In this document: in pieces, positions 22,635-30,706 of the stretch
Layout of the letters: the number at the start of each line of letters is the position of its first letter
How positions within the stretch are numbered: position 1 is the first letter of the stretch
Source: Methanoregula sp.
GTDB lineage: Archaea > Halobacteriota > Methanomicrobia > Methanomicrobiales > Methanospirillaceae
Direction of reading: 5' to 3'
NCBI GenBank assembly: GCA_022710665.1
Contig: JAKLGN010000001.1
Coordinates: forward strand, 1-30,788
DNA: 30,788 nucleotides
Notes under the pieces: generated by a model
Databases searched by the model: none
Told to the model about the DNA's origin: nothing
The model's input: the letters and a program-made list of their open reading frames with translations, nothing else
Position numbers and translations under genes: made by a program

Positions 22635-23225
22635 ATGCGCACGCTGATTGTCGTGATCGGTACCCTTGCGGTGATCCTGCTGCTCGCCCTGCTGCTCAGC
22701 CGGTTTTCTGCTGACACGATCCCGTATACCGTCACGGGAACGACCGGGGAGATCGAGTTCCGGCAGTACCCCGCGCTCGTGCTTGCCACGGTCGATACTG
22801 CTGATGACAATGAAGGATTCAGCCTGCTCTTCGACTACATCTCCGGCAGCAACAAACCCCGGGAGAAGATCCCGATGACCGCCCCCGTCATAACCGCGCA
22901 GAAAATTCCCATGACGGCCCCGGGGGTGTCCGATGCGGCATCGATGTCGTTTGTCCTGCCTGCCGGAACGACCCGGGAGGCAACCCCAGACCCGCTGGAC
23001 AGCCGGGTCCGGATCGTGACGGTACCGGAACGGGAGATTGCCGTTATCCGATTTTCAGGATATGCACCACCGGAAGACGTGGAAGCGGCAACGTCGCGGT
23101 TGCAGGCAGGGCTGAAAACCTCCGGCATCGGTACAACCGGCCAACCGTTCCTGATGCGGTACGATTCCCCGTGGACGCCCGGGTTCCTGCGGCGGAACGA
23201 AGTGGCGATCGGGATCCGGCGGTAG
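22635..23225 (+). CDS. SOUL-family haem-binding protein with N-terminal membrane anchor
   Basis: A 196-residue protein. Residues 3-24 form a strongly hydrophobic anchor or signal segment. The rest is a SOUL/p22HBP domain, with the typical P-Y-T-V-T-G-T-T-G-E-I-E-F-R-Q-Y-P-A start, two copies of the K-I-P-M-T-A-P-V signature (P-R-E-K-I-P-M-T-A-P-V-I, then Q-K-I-P-M-T-A-P), S-F-V-L-P and the P-W-T-P-G-F-L-R-R-N-E-V end. SOUL proteins bind haem or tetrapyrroles; in methanogens without a normal haem pathway the ligand may be another tetrapyrrole. A GAGGAAAT site directly precedes the ATG. Confidence 0.9.
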   Translation: MRTLIVVIGTLAVILLLALLLSRFSADTIPYTVTGTTGEIEFRQYPALVLATVDTADDNEGFSLLFDYISGSNKPREKIPMTAPVITAQKIPMTAPGVSDAASMSFVLPAGTTREATPDPLDSRVRIVTVPEREIAVIRFSGYAPPEDVEAATSRLQAGLKTSGIGTTGQPFLMRYDSPWTPGFLRRNEVAIGIRR

Positions 23226-23463
23226 CGTTCTGTCGCGCGCCCAAATTCTCCGGCGCGAAACAACCTGTGCATTCAGGAAAACAATACAAGGTGCACGAAT
23301 GATCACTCAGACCTGAGGGGCAGCGGTCGGCGCCTGCGACACGCTGGAAGGCATCTCCGCGGCGCTTGGAGGTGAACCCCGCATGCGAGGGTATGCCCCG
23401 AGAACAATCCTTATCAGCATCCCGATCTCAGATTCACGATAGCCATACGGGAATCCTGAGACC

Positions 23464-24696
23464 ATGAAACCGTTCCTGCCGGCACTTGTCTGCCTCCTCG
23501 TCCTGTTCCTGGCCGCAATCCCGGCACAGGCAGAAAACCCGACCGTCATTGTTGCCGACTATACCATCTCGCCTTCGGTCCTGCAGCCCGGCGATGTCGG
23601 GACCATCACGGCAGTGATCCGGAGCACCGCATCCTCCGCAACCTTATCGGAGAAGAGTGGTGTCCAGTCCGGCGGAGAATTTTCCAGCACGAAGAGCACG
23701 GACATCGGGGTCAATATCGAGAGCATCCGGCTGGACTCAAAGGACGTTGAGATCATCTCGGGCAACTACAAGCGCATCGGCGTGATCGGTCCCGGGCAGT
23801 CCATCCCCATAACGTTCCTGATCCGCGCCCCGGCACAGGACGGCATCTACTTCCCCGAGATCTGGATCGATGTCACGGGAGGCCAGAGCGTCCGCCAGCC
23901 CGTCCCGGTGAATGTCAACACCCAGATCGCCATCCTGAAAAAACCGGCTCTCACGGCGATCAAGACCGTCCCTGACGGCGTCAACCCCGGCGATGACCTC
24001 CACGCGCAGGTTATCCTGCAGAATGACGGGCTCTCCCGCGCCGACCAGATCACGGTCACGGTCAACAGCAGCAGCCCGTCCATTACCCAGAAGACCACCA
24101 GCACGTACCATATCGGCAGTCTCCTGAAAGGAGAGAATACGTCCCTTGATATGCTCTTCTCCACCGATAAGAGAACCCCCATCGGCCTCAACCGGGTCTA
24201 CCTCACCATGACGTATGCAAACCCCGACGGGACGCTCGCCACCCAGACCGAGGTCCTCGCAGTCCACGTGAAGGGCAGGGCAAAGATCGGCATTGCGTCC
24301 GTCTCCATCGATCCGGTCCGGATCAAAAAAGGTGATGCCGTCTCGCTCATCATCCGGCTGGAGAACACCGGCACGGATAACGCCAACTCGGTCAAGGCGA
24401 GCATCGACCTCCCGATGAGCGGGGGAAAGGATGCGTACGTGGGAACGATCGAGCCCGACAACGATGCCCCTGCCGTTTTCTCCCTCCAGGCGGGAAACCC
24501 CGGCACGTACCCGTACACCCTGAGCGTGCGGTACGAGGATGACTACGGCGTACAGACCAGCAACGAGACCCTCCAGATGACCGTCAACGACGGGGACTCC
24601 ACCGGGCTGATCGCAGCAGTAGTCGCAGGCCTGATCCTGTGTGCCGGCGGGTACTGGTTCTTCGTGCTCCGGAACAAGGGAAGCAGCGATGCTTGA
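23464..24696 (+). CDS. Secreted CARDB/COG1361-type surface protein with C-terminal anchor
   Basis: A 410-residue exported protein with a signal peptide ending near A-Q-A/E-N and a C-terminal TM helix (residues about 383-402) before a short basic tail. The middle is built from Ig-like CARDB/COG1361 units, visible as repeats of P-G-D-x-x-x-x-x-V-x-L-x-N-x-G (e.g. V-N-P-G-D-D-L-H-A-Q-V-I-L-Q-N-D-G and K-K-G-D-A-V-S-L-I-I-R-L-E-N-T-G). Such proteins are adhesion or assembly components in archaea; here it overlaps the permease gene by 8 bp and so is probably the extracytoplasmic partner of the ABC system downstream. Confidence 0.88.
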   Translation: MKPFLPALVCLLVLFLAAIPAQAENPTVIVADYTISPSVLQPGDVGTITAVIRSTASSATLSEKSGVQSGGEFSSTKSTDIGVNIESIRLDSKDVEIISGNYKRIGVIGPGQSIPITFLIRAPAQDGIYFPEIWIDVTGGQSVRQPVPVNVNTQIAILKKPALTAIKTVPDGVNPGDDLHAQVILQNDGLSRADQITVTVNSSSPSITQKTTSTYHIGSLLKGENTSLDMLFSTDKRTPIGLNRVYLTMTYANPDGTLATQTEVLAVHVKGRAKIGIASVSIDPVRIKKGDAVSLIIRLENTGTDNANSVKASIDLPMSGGKDAYVGTIEPDNDAPAVFSLQAGNPGTYPYTLSVRYEDDYGVQTSNETLQMTVNDGDSTGLIAAVVAGLILCAGGYWFFVLRNKGSSDA

Positions 24697-25891
24697 GGAA
24701 GAGCAGGTTGCGTTTTTCCTCGCATCGCGCCTGATCACCCGGGGAAACAAGGGCACGATCCTCTTAACCATCATGATCATCGCGATGGTCTTTGTCAACC
24801 TTATCTTCCTCCCGTCCATCATCGCCGGCATCGTGGTGCTCTTCAACCAGCAGAACATCGATTACAGCTACGGGAACCTGGTCATCGAGCCCCGTGAGGA
24901 TGAGCTCCTCATCACCCGTGTTACGGAGCTCCAGCAGAAGATCAACCGGATCCCCGGGGTTGTCGCCAGCACCCCGCGGTATTCCGGTGCAGCCACCATT
25001 GTTTATAAGGGAAAGTCCACGACACCGCTCCTTGTTGCAATCAATCCTGATGATGAAAAACAGGTGCTCAAGATCCATACCAGCATTGCCAGCGGGGATT
25101 ACCTGAACGATGGCGATACCGGGCAGATTTTGATCGGCACTACCCTTGCCGGCAACAAAGACCAGAAGGTGGACCGGACGCCAACCCTCGGGGGCGTGGA
25201 GGTGGGAAAGACGGTTGAGGTCACCTTCCGGAACGGGGTGACCCGGCAGTACCGCATCAAGGGGATCATTGCATCCGGCCAGTTCAGTGTCGACTCCAGT
25301 GCCTTCATTCCGAGGAAAGAACTGGAATCGGTGCTCGGCACGACGGATGCGGCAAACCAGATCCTGGTGAAGACCGGAACGACCGGCACCGAGGATGCCA
25401 TGCGGATCACCCTGATGCAGTACGGGGTTAAGGAAAGGATCTGGACCTGGCAGGACAAATCCGCCGATTTCTTAAAATCCATTGTCGGCAGCTTCGACAT
25501 CATCAACGTCATCAGCACGATCGTCAGCCTCGTCATCGCGGTCGTGGTCATCTTCATTGTGCTTTTCATCAATACCGTGTACCGCAGGAAACAGATCGGG
25601 ATCCTGCAGGCAATCGGGATTGACCGGTCCATCATCATCAAGTCCTACATCTTCCAGGCGCTGTTCATCTTTGCCAGCGGCACCCTTGCGGGATGCGCCC
25701 TGCTCTTCGTGCTGCTCCAGTACCTGACCGCTTCACCCCTCGTGTTTCCCGGGGGACCGGTAGCCCCGGTCCTTGAACCCGTGCTGCTCCTCCGGGCGAT
25801 TGCCAGCCTGTTTATCGTGTCGCTGATCGCCGGCTTCCTGCCATCGTATCTGACCACGCGGGAGGACATCCTCTCGGCAATCCGGGGGTAA
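24689..25891 (+). CDS. FtsX/MacB-type ABC transporter permease
   Basis: A 400-residue permease with the MacB/FtsX layout: TM1 (about residues 24-50), a large extracytoplasmic domain (about 55-265, with the G-V-V-A-S-T-P-R-Y-S-G-A-A-x MacB-PCD type start), then three TM helices in the last 130 residues and the cytoplasmic R-R-K-Q-I-G-I-L-Q-A-I-G-I motif between TM2 and TM3, which contacts the ATPase. The ATG at 24689 lies inside the end of the surface-protein gene (8-bp overlap); a longer frame is rejected because it duplicates the upstream C-terminus. The ATPase gene follows at 1 nt distance. Confidence 0.93.
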   Translation: MLEEEQVAFFLASRLITRGNKGTILLTIMIIAMVFVNLIFLPSIIAGIVVLFNQQNIDYSYGNLVIEPREDELLITRVTELQQKINRIPGVVASTPRYSGAATIVYKGKSTTPLLVAINPDDEKQVLKIHTSIASGDYLNDGDTGQILIGTTLAGNKDQKVDRTPTLGGVEVGKTVEVTFRNGVTRQYRIKGIIASGQFSVDSSAFIPRKELESVLGTTDAANQILVKTGTTGTEDAMRITLMQYGVKERIWTWQDKSADFLKSIVGSFDIINVISTIVSLVIAVVVIFIVLFINTVYRRKQIGILQAIGIDRSIIIKSYIFQALFIFASGTLAGCALLFVLLQYLTASPLVFPGGPVAPVLEPVLLLRAIASLFIVSLIAGFLPSYLTTREDILSAIRG

Positions 25892-25892
25892 C

Positions 25893-26582
25893 ATGATCAT
25901 CGGCAGCAACCTTGCAAAGGTTTACGGCAAAGGCAGTGTCGAGGTCCGGGCTCTGGACGGCGTGGACATCCGGATCCGGAAAGGGGAATTCGTGGGTATT
26001 ACGGGCGCGAGCGGGAGCGGCAAGTCGACCCTGCTCCACCTGCTCGGGCTGCTGGACCGCCCGACCACCGGCAGCCTCGTGATCGATGGTGTGGAGGTCG
26101 CAACCTTAAGCGAGCGGGAGCGGACACTCTTCCGCCTGAACCGGCTCGGGTACGTCTTCCAGGACTATGCCCTTGTCCCCGAGCTGACCGCCGAAGAGAA
26201 TATCTACCTGCCGTCCAAGGTGCGGGGCATGACCGCAAAGGAGTGTACCCGGGCGTGCCGGGACATCCTCGGCCTTGTCGGGCTCCGGGACCGGGTCAGC
26301 TTCTTACCCGGGGAACTTTCCGGCGGAGAGCAGCAGCGGGTCGCCATCGCCCGGGCGCTCATCAACAACCCCGCCATCATCCTTGCCGACGAACCCTGTG
26401 CGAACCTTGACACCCGGAATTCCACGATCATCCTCGACCTGATCCGGAAACTCAACCGGGAACTCAGCCAGACCGTGGTCATGGTCTCCCATGAGGAGTG
26501 GCACCGGAACTATTTCGACCGGGTGATCGTGATGCAGGACGGAAAGATCGTACCTGAGGGGGAGATCCCCGGAAAACCGTGA
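25893..26582 (+). CDS. MacB/LolD-type ABC transporter ATP-binding protein
   Basis: A 229-residue ATPase with Walker A G-A-S-G-S-G-K-S-T, Q-loop Y-V-F-Q-D-Y-A-L-V-P, signature L-S-G-G-E-Q-Q-R-V-A-I-A-R-A-L, Walker B I-I-L-A-D-E-P and H-loop V-S-H-E. The L-L-G-L-L-D-R-P-T-T-G motif after Walker A is that of the MacB/LolD/FtsE group, which works with FtsX-fold permeases. It is the last gene of the three-gene operon that begins at 23464. In this family ATP hydrolysis drives conformational work on extracytoplasmic partners rather than simple transport, fitting a role with the CARDB protein. Confidence 0.96.
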   Translation: MIIGSNLAKVYGKGSVEVRALDGVDIRIRKGEFVGITGASGSGKSTLLHLLGLLDRPTTGSLVIDGVEVATLSERERTLFRLNRLGYVFQDYALVPELTAEENIYLPSKVRGMTAKECTRACRDILGLVGLRDRVSFLPGELSGGEQQRVAIARALINNPAIILADEPCANLDTRNSTIILDLIRKLNRELSQTVVMVSHEEWHRNYFDRVIVMQDGKIVPEGEIPGKP

Positions 26583-27006
26583 CCAGTTCCCGGGTAAATT
26601 GCAGTCCCCGGGAGAGGCGCCCCCCCGGCACCAACCCCTGCCTACGGGGAATTTCACGGCGCTGGCATAACCGGGGGGCGGAGACTGCACCTTTATAGCC
26701 CGCTATTCCCTGATCGTCAAACCCGCTCGCCGGAAAATTGGGCTTCCCTCCGTTGTGCGGCAGCATAGGGGTACAAAAGAAAACGATCATAGCCCGAAGA
26801 ACGCTTTTACGCCCTTCTCAAGCTCCAACTGCCCTTCGGGTAGTTTTCGTTCGTCCAAAAGCGGATAAAAGCGATCCTTTTCAAGGCAGATCTCGCAGGA
26901 ATTGAGCCAAACGGGGACGGTATCTGGCGTAAGGAGAGGTGGGCCACCAGGACGGGCGGAGAGAAAAGTACCTTCGGGAGAGGGGAGGGGAGCGTCAGGA
27001 ACACAA
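26583..27006. other. 420-bp spacer without a supported gene, holding repeat copy B
   Basis: This stretch between two convergent transcription units has no convincing gene. It contains the second copy of the dispersed repeat (26721-26923), a C-rich run, and ACCTTTATAGC at about 26690-26700 that looks like a TATA element on the plus strand. Confidence 0.5.
26721..26923 (-). repeat. Dispersed repeat, copy B
   Basis: Shares with copy A (13641-13785) the 39-bp core from 26852 (36 of 39 identical), the TGGGCTTCCCTCCGTT block at 26739-26754, an AAAACGATC block and the word CCCTTCGGG. The blocks are about 60 bp further apart here. On the minus strand it reads I-A-F-I-R-F-W-T-N-E, and further on T-P-M-L-P-H-N-G-G-K-P-N-F against T-P-V-A-G-N-G-G-N-P-T-F in copy A. 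Confidence 0.65.
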
Positions 27007-27828
27007 TCAATACGGATACTCGCGGCTCTCCCTGAATGCGTACACGATGTTCATCGCGATCGCCCACCCGTTTTTCCCGTCCCCGGTTACTATCTCAATT
27101 TCCCGGACCGGTCCCTGCCGTAACCGTTCAGCGAGATCCCGGGAGATCGGTTGTGAGAGCTGCGTTTTTGTATCCGAAAGAATACTGAGCGGGTGTTCAA
27201 TCGGATCCTCCATCGCACCGGAATCAAGGATTGCGTTCCGGTAGGCGTCCGCCCCCTCATCGGTCAGGGTGATGGTGACACTCCAGGGACCGTCGGTGAC
27301 ATACTGGTGGGGGTCCGTGATATTCTCGATCTTCGATGTCCCGAGGACTTTCGTGATGACCCCCGACGCATTGACGATCTGGATCGCGAACCGGGGGGAG
27401 TCGGTAGTACTCTGCCGGATCCTGGCAGTTTCTACACTCTTTGACAGTGAACCGGACACTTCACTGGCAATAAAAAATACAACGAGGATGAACAAGAGTA
27501 TCCCGACGCACAGGATCGCCACGGTTACCACCTGTTTTTTCCGGGCCTGTCGCGCCCCCTCCTTCTCTGGCGGCAACAGCACGACAAGGATCCCCATGAG
27601 GAGGAGCAGGGCGATCAGGAATGGTTGTACAAGCCACAGGGCAACGATACCAAGGATGATGATGATCCAGAACAACCATCTGCCATTTCCGAGGTTCAGT
27701 GAGAATTTTTCATCAAGGTACCCGAGAAAAAAGAGGGGGATGTACAAGAGACCGATGATCGCAAACGTCACCATGATACTGGAAATCACATCGCCGGAAA
27801 AAAATACTGGAATTACTATTCCCGCCAT
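27007..27828 (-). CDS. Four-TM membrane protein with a SecD-head-like extracytoplasmic domain
   Basis: A 273-residue protein with four hydrophobic segments (about residues 4-36, 51-67, 69-86 and 99-121) and a 150-residue soluble C-terminal domain. The latter contains W-S-V-T-I-T-L-T-D-E-G-A-D-A-Y-R-N-A and H-P-L-S-I-L-S-D-T-K-T-Q-L-S-Q-P-I-S, which resemble the P1-head sequence of SecD/SecDF (F-x-L-T-x-E-G-A, then x-L-A-I-V-L-D-x-x-V-x-S-A-P). The rest of SecD is missing. The ATG at 27828 follows GGGGGAA, a good ribosome-binding site, so the longer upstream frame is rejected. Function unknown; a link to protein export is only suggested by the domain. Confidence 0.8.
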   Translation of the reverse strand: MAGIVIPVFFSGDVISSIMVTFAIIGLLYIPLFFLGYLDEKFSLNLGNGRWLFWIIIILGIVALWLVQPFLIALLLLMGILVVLLPPEKEGARQARKKQVVTVAILCVGILLFILVVFFIASEVSGSLSKSVETARIRQSTTDSPRFAIQIVNASGVITKVLGTSKIENITDPHQYVTDGPWSVTITLTDEGADAYRNAILDSGAMEDPIEHPLSILSDTKTQLSQPISRDLAERLRQGPVREIEIVTGDGKNGWAIAMNIVYAFRESREYPY

Positions 27829-28148
27829 CGCAGTTCCCCCAAAATCCTGTTTTTCGTTTGAGAGAATAAACCTGTCATCGGACTGTCTGTCGTGATCGCG
27901 CTTTTTTATCACAAGCTGGTGATCCCGGCACGTGCGCCCGCGCTGTGCAGCCCCGATCACCCCCGGGGTGGTGCAAACGGAAAAAATGCAGCAGAGGGAC
28001 TTTTCAGCCTGAATTTCTCTTTTAATTGCTGAAATGATGATTTCTTAAAAAGAGAAAGCATATATTTAAATTAATGTTAAACCGAAAAATTTAATGGCAC
28101 CCATTGCCATAGAACTTTTTTATAAAAAAATCATTAAGAAGGATTTTC
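27829..28148 (+). promoter_or_regulatory. AT-rich divergent promoter region
   Basis: A spacer of 320 bp between divergent genes; its right half is very AT-rich. TTTATAAA at 28118-28125 is an ideal archaeal TATA box 24-31 nt before the ATG at 28149. A small hairpin (TGGCA/TGCCA, about 28094-28108) lies just upstream of it. No gene or RNA was recognised. Confidence 0.55.
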
Positions 28149-28565
28149 ATGGTTTTTCACCGGGATCTTCGTTCGCCTGCAACCGATCATGAAGACGGGA
28201 CCGGACGAAGGTTTCCCGGCGAGGAACGGGAATACTGGCAATCGGAGGAAGACCGGTACCACGTCTGGGGAACCCTGGAACGCTACGAGGAAGCCCGGGA
28301 ACGGAATGCCGAAACAACCCGTCGGATGCTCTCGATCTATTGCTCGTATAAAATTGCCGGAGTCCTGGCAGCCGATGCCGCGCTGAGCCTCCTTCTCTTC
28401 CCCCGCGAGTATTTTATTGTCGGGCTGATAGGGTCGAACTTTCTCGTTTTCGTCCTCGTACTCTCCTACTGCTATCATGCTTCGAAGACCCGGGTACGCC
28501 AGCAGATCCGGGAGCGGAATTCCGCGGTCCTGATCTCACCGGACAGTGCGTTGCGGCGCTCCTGA
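28149..28565 (+). CDS. Small two-TM membrane protein with a charged N-terminal region
   Basis: A 138-residue protein. The first 65 residues are highly charged (E-E-R-E-Y-W-Q-S-E-E-D-R-Y-H-V-W-G-T-L and E-A-R-E-R-N-A-E-T-T-R-R, probably helical), followed by two adjacent hydrophobic segments (about 68-84 and 88-107) and a basic tail. This is reminiscent of small helical-hairpin membrane proteins such as 2TM-domain proteins, but I do not recognise the family. The promoter is strong (TATA box ideally placed), AAGGAT precedes the ATG, and the gene is monocistronic. Confidence 0.72.
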   Translation: MVFHRDLRSPATDHEDGTGRRFPGEEREYWQSEEDRYHVWGTLERYEEARERNAETTRRMLSIYCSYKIAGVLAADAALSLLLFPREYFIVGLIGSNFLVFVLVLSYCYHASKTRVRQQIRERNSAVLISPDSALRRS

Positions 28566-28787
28566 CCTCCCGTACCCGGCATCGTTATGCAGGTTTCGGG
28601 AAGACCGGACATCGCCTGCCATGAATCCCTGCAGAAAAATCCCTGATGAGAGGCCTCTGCAGCAAACTTCGTACAGCTTTTTTCCCCGCGATCATCCTGT
28701 GCTTTCATTTCGGAATTTTTATGATAAACCGGCCAGATACGATGACTGATACCCGGAGCAGGAGGAATACAAATCCCGCATGAACTC

Positions 28788-30062
28788 GTGAAAACCGCGT
28801 ACAGGAACCGGGACTTCTTCACCCTCTCCTGGCTCCTCATCATCATCATCTTCTTTCCGATCTTCGAGAAAAGTCCCGTAGGAAACATCCTCCTCGTCGT
28901 CCTCTTCTCCATGCTCCTCTTATCTGCGCTCTATTCCGTCTCCGACCACCCGCGCCAGGTCGCGATCGGCATCCTTCTCGCCATCCCGCTCCTGCTCCTC
29001 GCGTGGGCAAACGTGTTCACGCCCTCGCGGGACACGCTGATCGCTGAGGTGATGGCTACCGCGGTGTTCCTGACGTACATCCTGCTGGTCATCTTAAAAC
29101 GGGTCTTTTCCGCACAAAAGGTCACGATGACCGAGATCTGCCGCGCCGTCAATGTCTACATCATGATCGCACTGGCGTTCGGCATGGTCTACCTCCTCAT
29201 CCACTTCTTTATTCCCGGATCGTTCCAGTTCGAGTACGGGGAATGGACCCTGTCGGGGATCATCTACTTCAGTTTCGGGATCCTCACGATGGGGGGCGTC
29301 GGGGATATCGTCGCCACCGGCCCGCTCGCCCATTCTGTCGTGACGATTGAGATGATCGTCGGCGTCATGTACATGGCCGTGTTCATCGGGCTCCTCGTGA
29401 ATGCCCACTATTCGACCCGCGCTTCAGACGGAAATTCCATCAACACGGCAGGAAAAGATCCGGAACCAGCGGATGTGCCGGCCCGCCTGTCGTACCTGCG
29501 ATCCGGGGGCCCGCTTACCCTGATCGCCATCGGTGTCATGCTGAACCTTGCCACCTCGATCACCATGGTCGCCTTTGCGTTCCCCCTGTTCCTGGACACG
29601 TGGGGGACCTCGCTGGTGGTGATGACGGGCGGGTTCTGGGTCGGGGCGTGTGCCGGTATCATCTACAACCTGGTGATGGCCGGAACCTTCTGGGGCCTGC
29701 CGTCCGTTCTGTGGGCATCCAGCAGCATCCTTGTTGCAGGGCTCACGTACTTCTTCTGGACGCGGGGATGGGTCGACCTGAAGAAACCCTTCCGCCTCTT
29801 TGCCGCCGGCATCGTCACCGGCCTTGTCAACACGGCGCTCGTGATGGTGAATTTTACGCTGTTTGGCCTTTCCCCGGCCGAAGGACCGCGGGCGATCTCC
29901 CAGTTTCTTACGGGAATCATCGTCCATCCCCTCGCACGGGAAGTCGTATCCGAGGCCCTGATCGAGATCGCGGACAAGACGATCTCCTTAACCCTCGCCG
30001 CTGTCGTCGCGCTCCTCCTTTCCGATATCCTGCAGAAGTACCGGCCGGACAGGGGCGGATGA
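28788..30062 (+). CDS. Fusion of an ion-channel pore domain and an ECF S-component-like membrane module
   Basis: A 424-residue membrane protein. The N-terminal part has about six hydrophobic segments ending in a potassium-channel-like pore: helix, selectivity region I-L-T-M-G-G-V-G-D-I-V (residues 165-175) and a last TM helix (183-205). The filter reads G-V-G-D where potassium channels have G-Y-G-D. After a polar linker (about 207-235) comes a second module of about five TM segments, with F-P-L-F-L-D-T-W-G-T, then G-A-C-A-G-I-I-Y-N-L-V-M-A-G and W-A-S-S-S-I-L-V-A-G-L, the pattern of S-components of ECF transporters and related sensor domains. The start is a GTG that overlaps a four-codon reading frame (GTGA), with GGAGG upstream. 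The ion and ligand are unknown. Confidence 0.8.
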   Translation: MKTAYRNRDFFTLSWLLIIIIFFPIFEKSPVGNILLVVLFSMLLLSALYSVSDHPRQVAIGILLAIPLLLLAWANVFTPSRDTLIAEVMATAVFLTYILLVILKRVFSAQKVTMTEICRAVNVYIMIALAFGMVYLLIHFFIPGSFQFEYGEWTLSGIIYFSFGILTMGGVGDIVATGPLAHSVVTIEMIVGVMYMAVFIGLLVNAHYSTRASDGNSINTAGKDPEPADVPARLSYLRSGGPLTLIAIGVMLNLATSITMVAFAFPLFLDTWGTSLVVMTGGFWVGACAGIIYNLVMAGTFWGLPSVLWASSSILVAGLTYFFWTRGWVDLKKPFRLFAAGIVTGLVNTALVMVNFTLFGLSPAEGPRAISQFLTGIIVHPLAREVVSEALIEIADKTISLTLAAVVALLLSDILQKYRPDRGG

Positions 30063-30187
30063 TTGCCGGGTGCACCGTACTGCATTCGGGAAGGATCGGC
30101 AGGCGACGGAACTCCCGAAACCTCCGGCATGCCCTGTTTTATGAAAAGAAAGGATAATAACCCCCTCCCCCGTACGTACGTCCGGGG

Positions 30188-30706
30188 TTGAACCGTATCC
30201 GGAAACGCGCGCTGACGTTCCTTGTCATCCTCCTGTTATTTTCCATCACCCTCACTGCCGGCTGTAAAATTCCCCTTCCCATCGGGTACATCGCATCCGA
30301 AGTACTGCCAACGCCGACTCCCGCGCCGTATATCGAACCCGCACGCGTGGCAGCGGAGTTCGAGTTTATCCCGGAACCGGGATTCGTTGAACCGATCATC
30401 GTCGGGATCAACGGGACCATGAAGATGACCCTGCACAACACCGGGGGGTTACCGGCGCATGACATCATGTCCTGTGTTGCGATCGCTCCCCCGAACGGGA
30501 CCTATGACATCATGTTGTCGGCATTTCCCCAGCCGTACTGTTTCCCGCGACGGGATATCGATCCGGGACAAACGATAACGCTGACACGAAACGAGACAAT
30601 CTCCATGAGCCGCAGCACCTATGACCGTCTTGTGAACGGAGAGAAGTTGGACATCGAGGTCACGCTCTATGATTTCCTGATGCCCACACCGCAACAGTAC
30701 CGGTAA
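30188..30706 (+). CDS. Secreted lipoprotein of unknown function
   Basis: A 172-residue protein with a clear lipoprotein signal: basic N-terminus (M-N-R-I-R-K-R), hydrophobic core and lipobox L-T-A-G-C (cleavage before C26), followed by a Pro/Thr-rich linker (L-P-T-P-T-P-A-P). The mature domain shows F-I-P-E-P-G-F-V-E-P and T-L-H-N-T-G-G-L-P-A-H-D-I, resembling a single Ig-like CARDB-type domain (T-x-x-x-x-N-x-G). The start codon is a TTG at 30188; a near-palindromic CCCCGTACGTACGTCCGGGG lies directly before it. The window ends 80 bp after the stop, with nothing recognised there. Confidence 0.75.
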   Translation: MNRIRKRALTFLVILLLFSITLTAGCKIPLPIGYIASEVLPTPTPAPYIEPARVAAEFEFIPEPGFVEPIIVGINGTMKMTLHNTGGLPAHDIMSCVAIAPPNGTYDIMLSAFPQPYCFPRRDIDPGQTITLTRNETISMSRSTYDRLVNGEKLDIEVTLYDFLMPTPQQYR

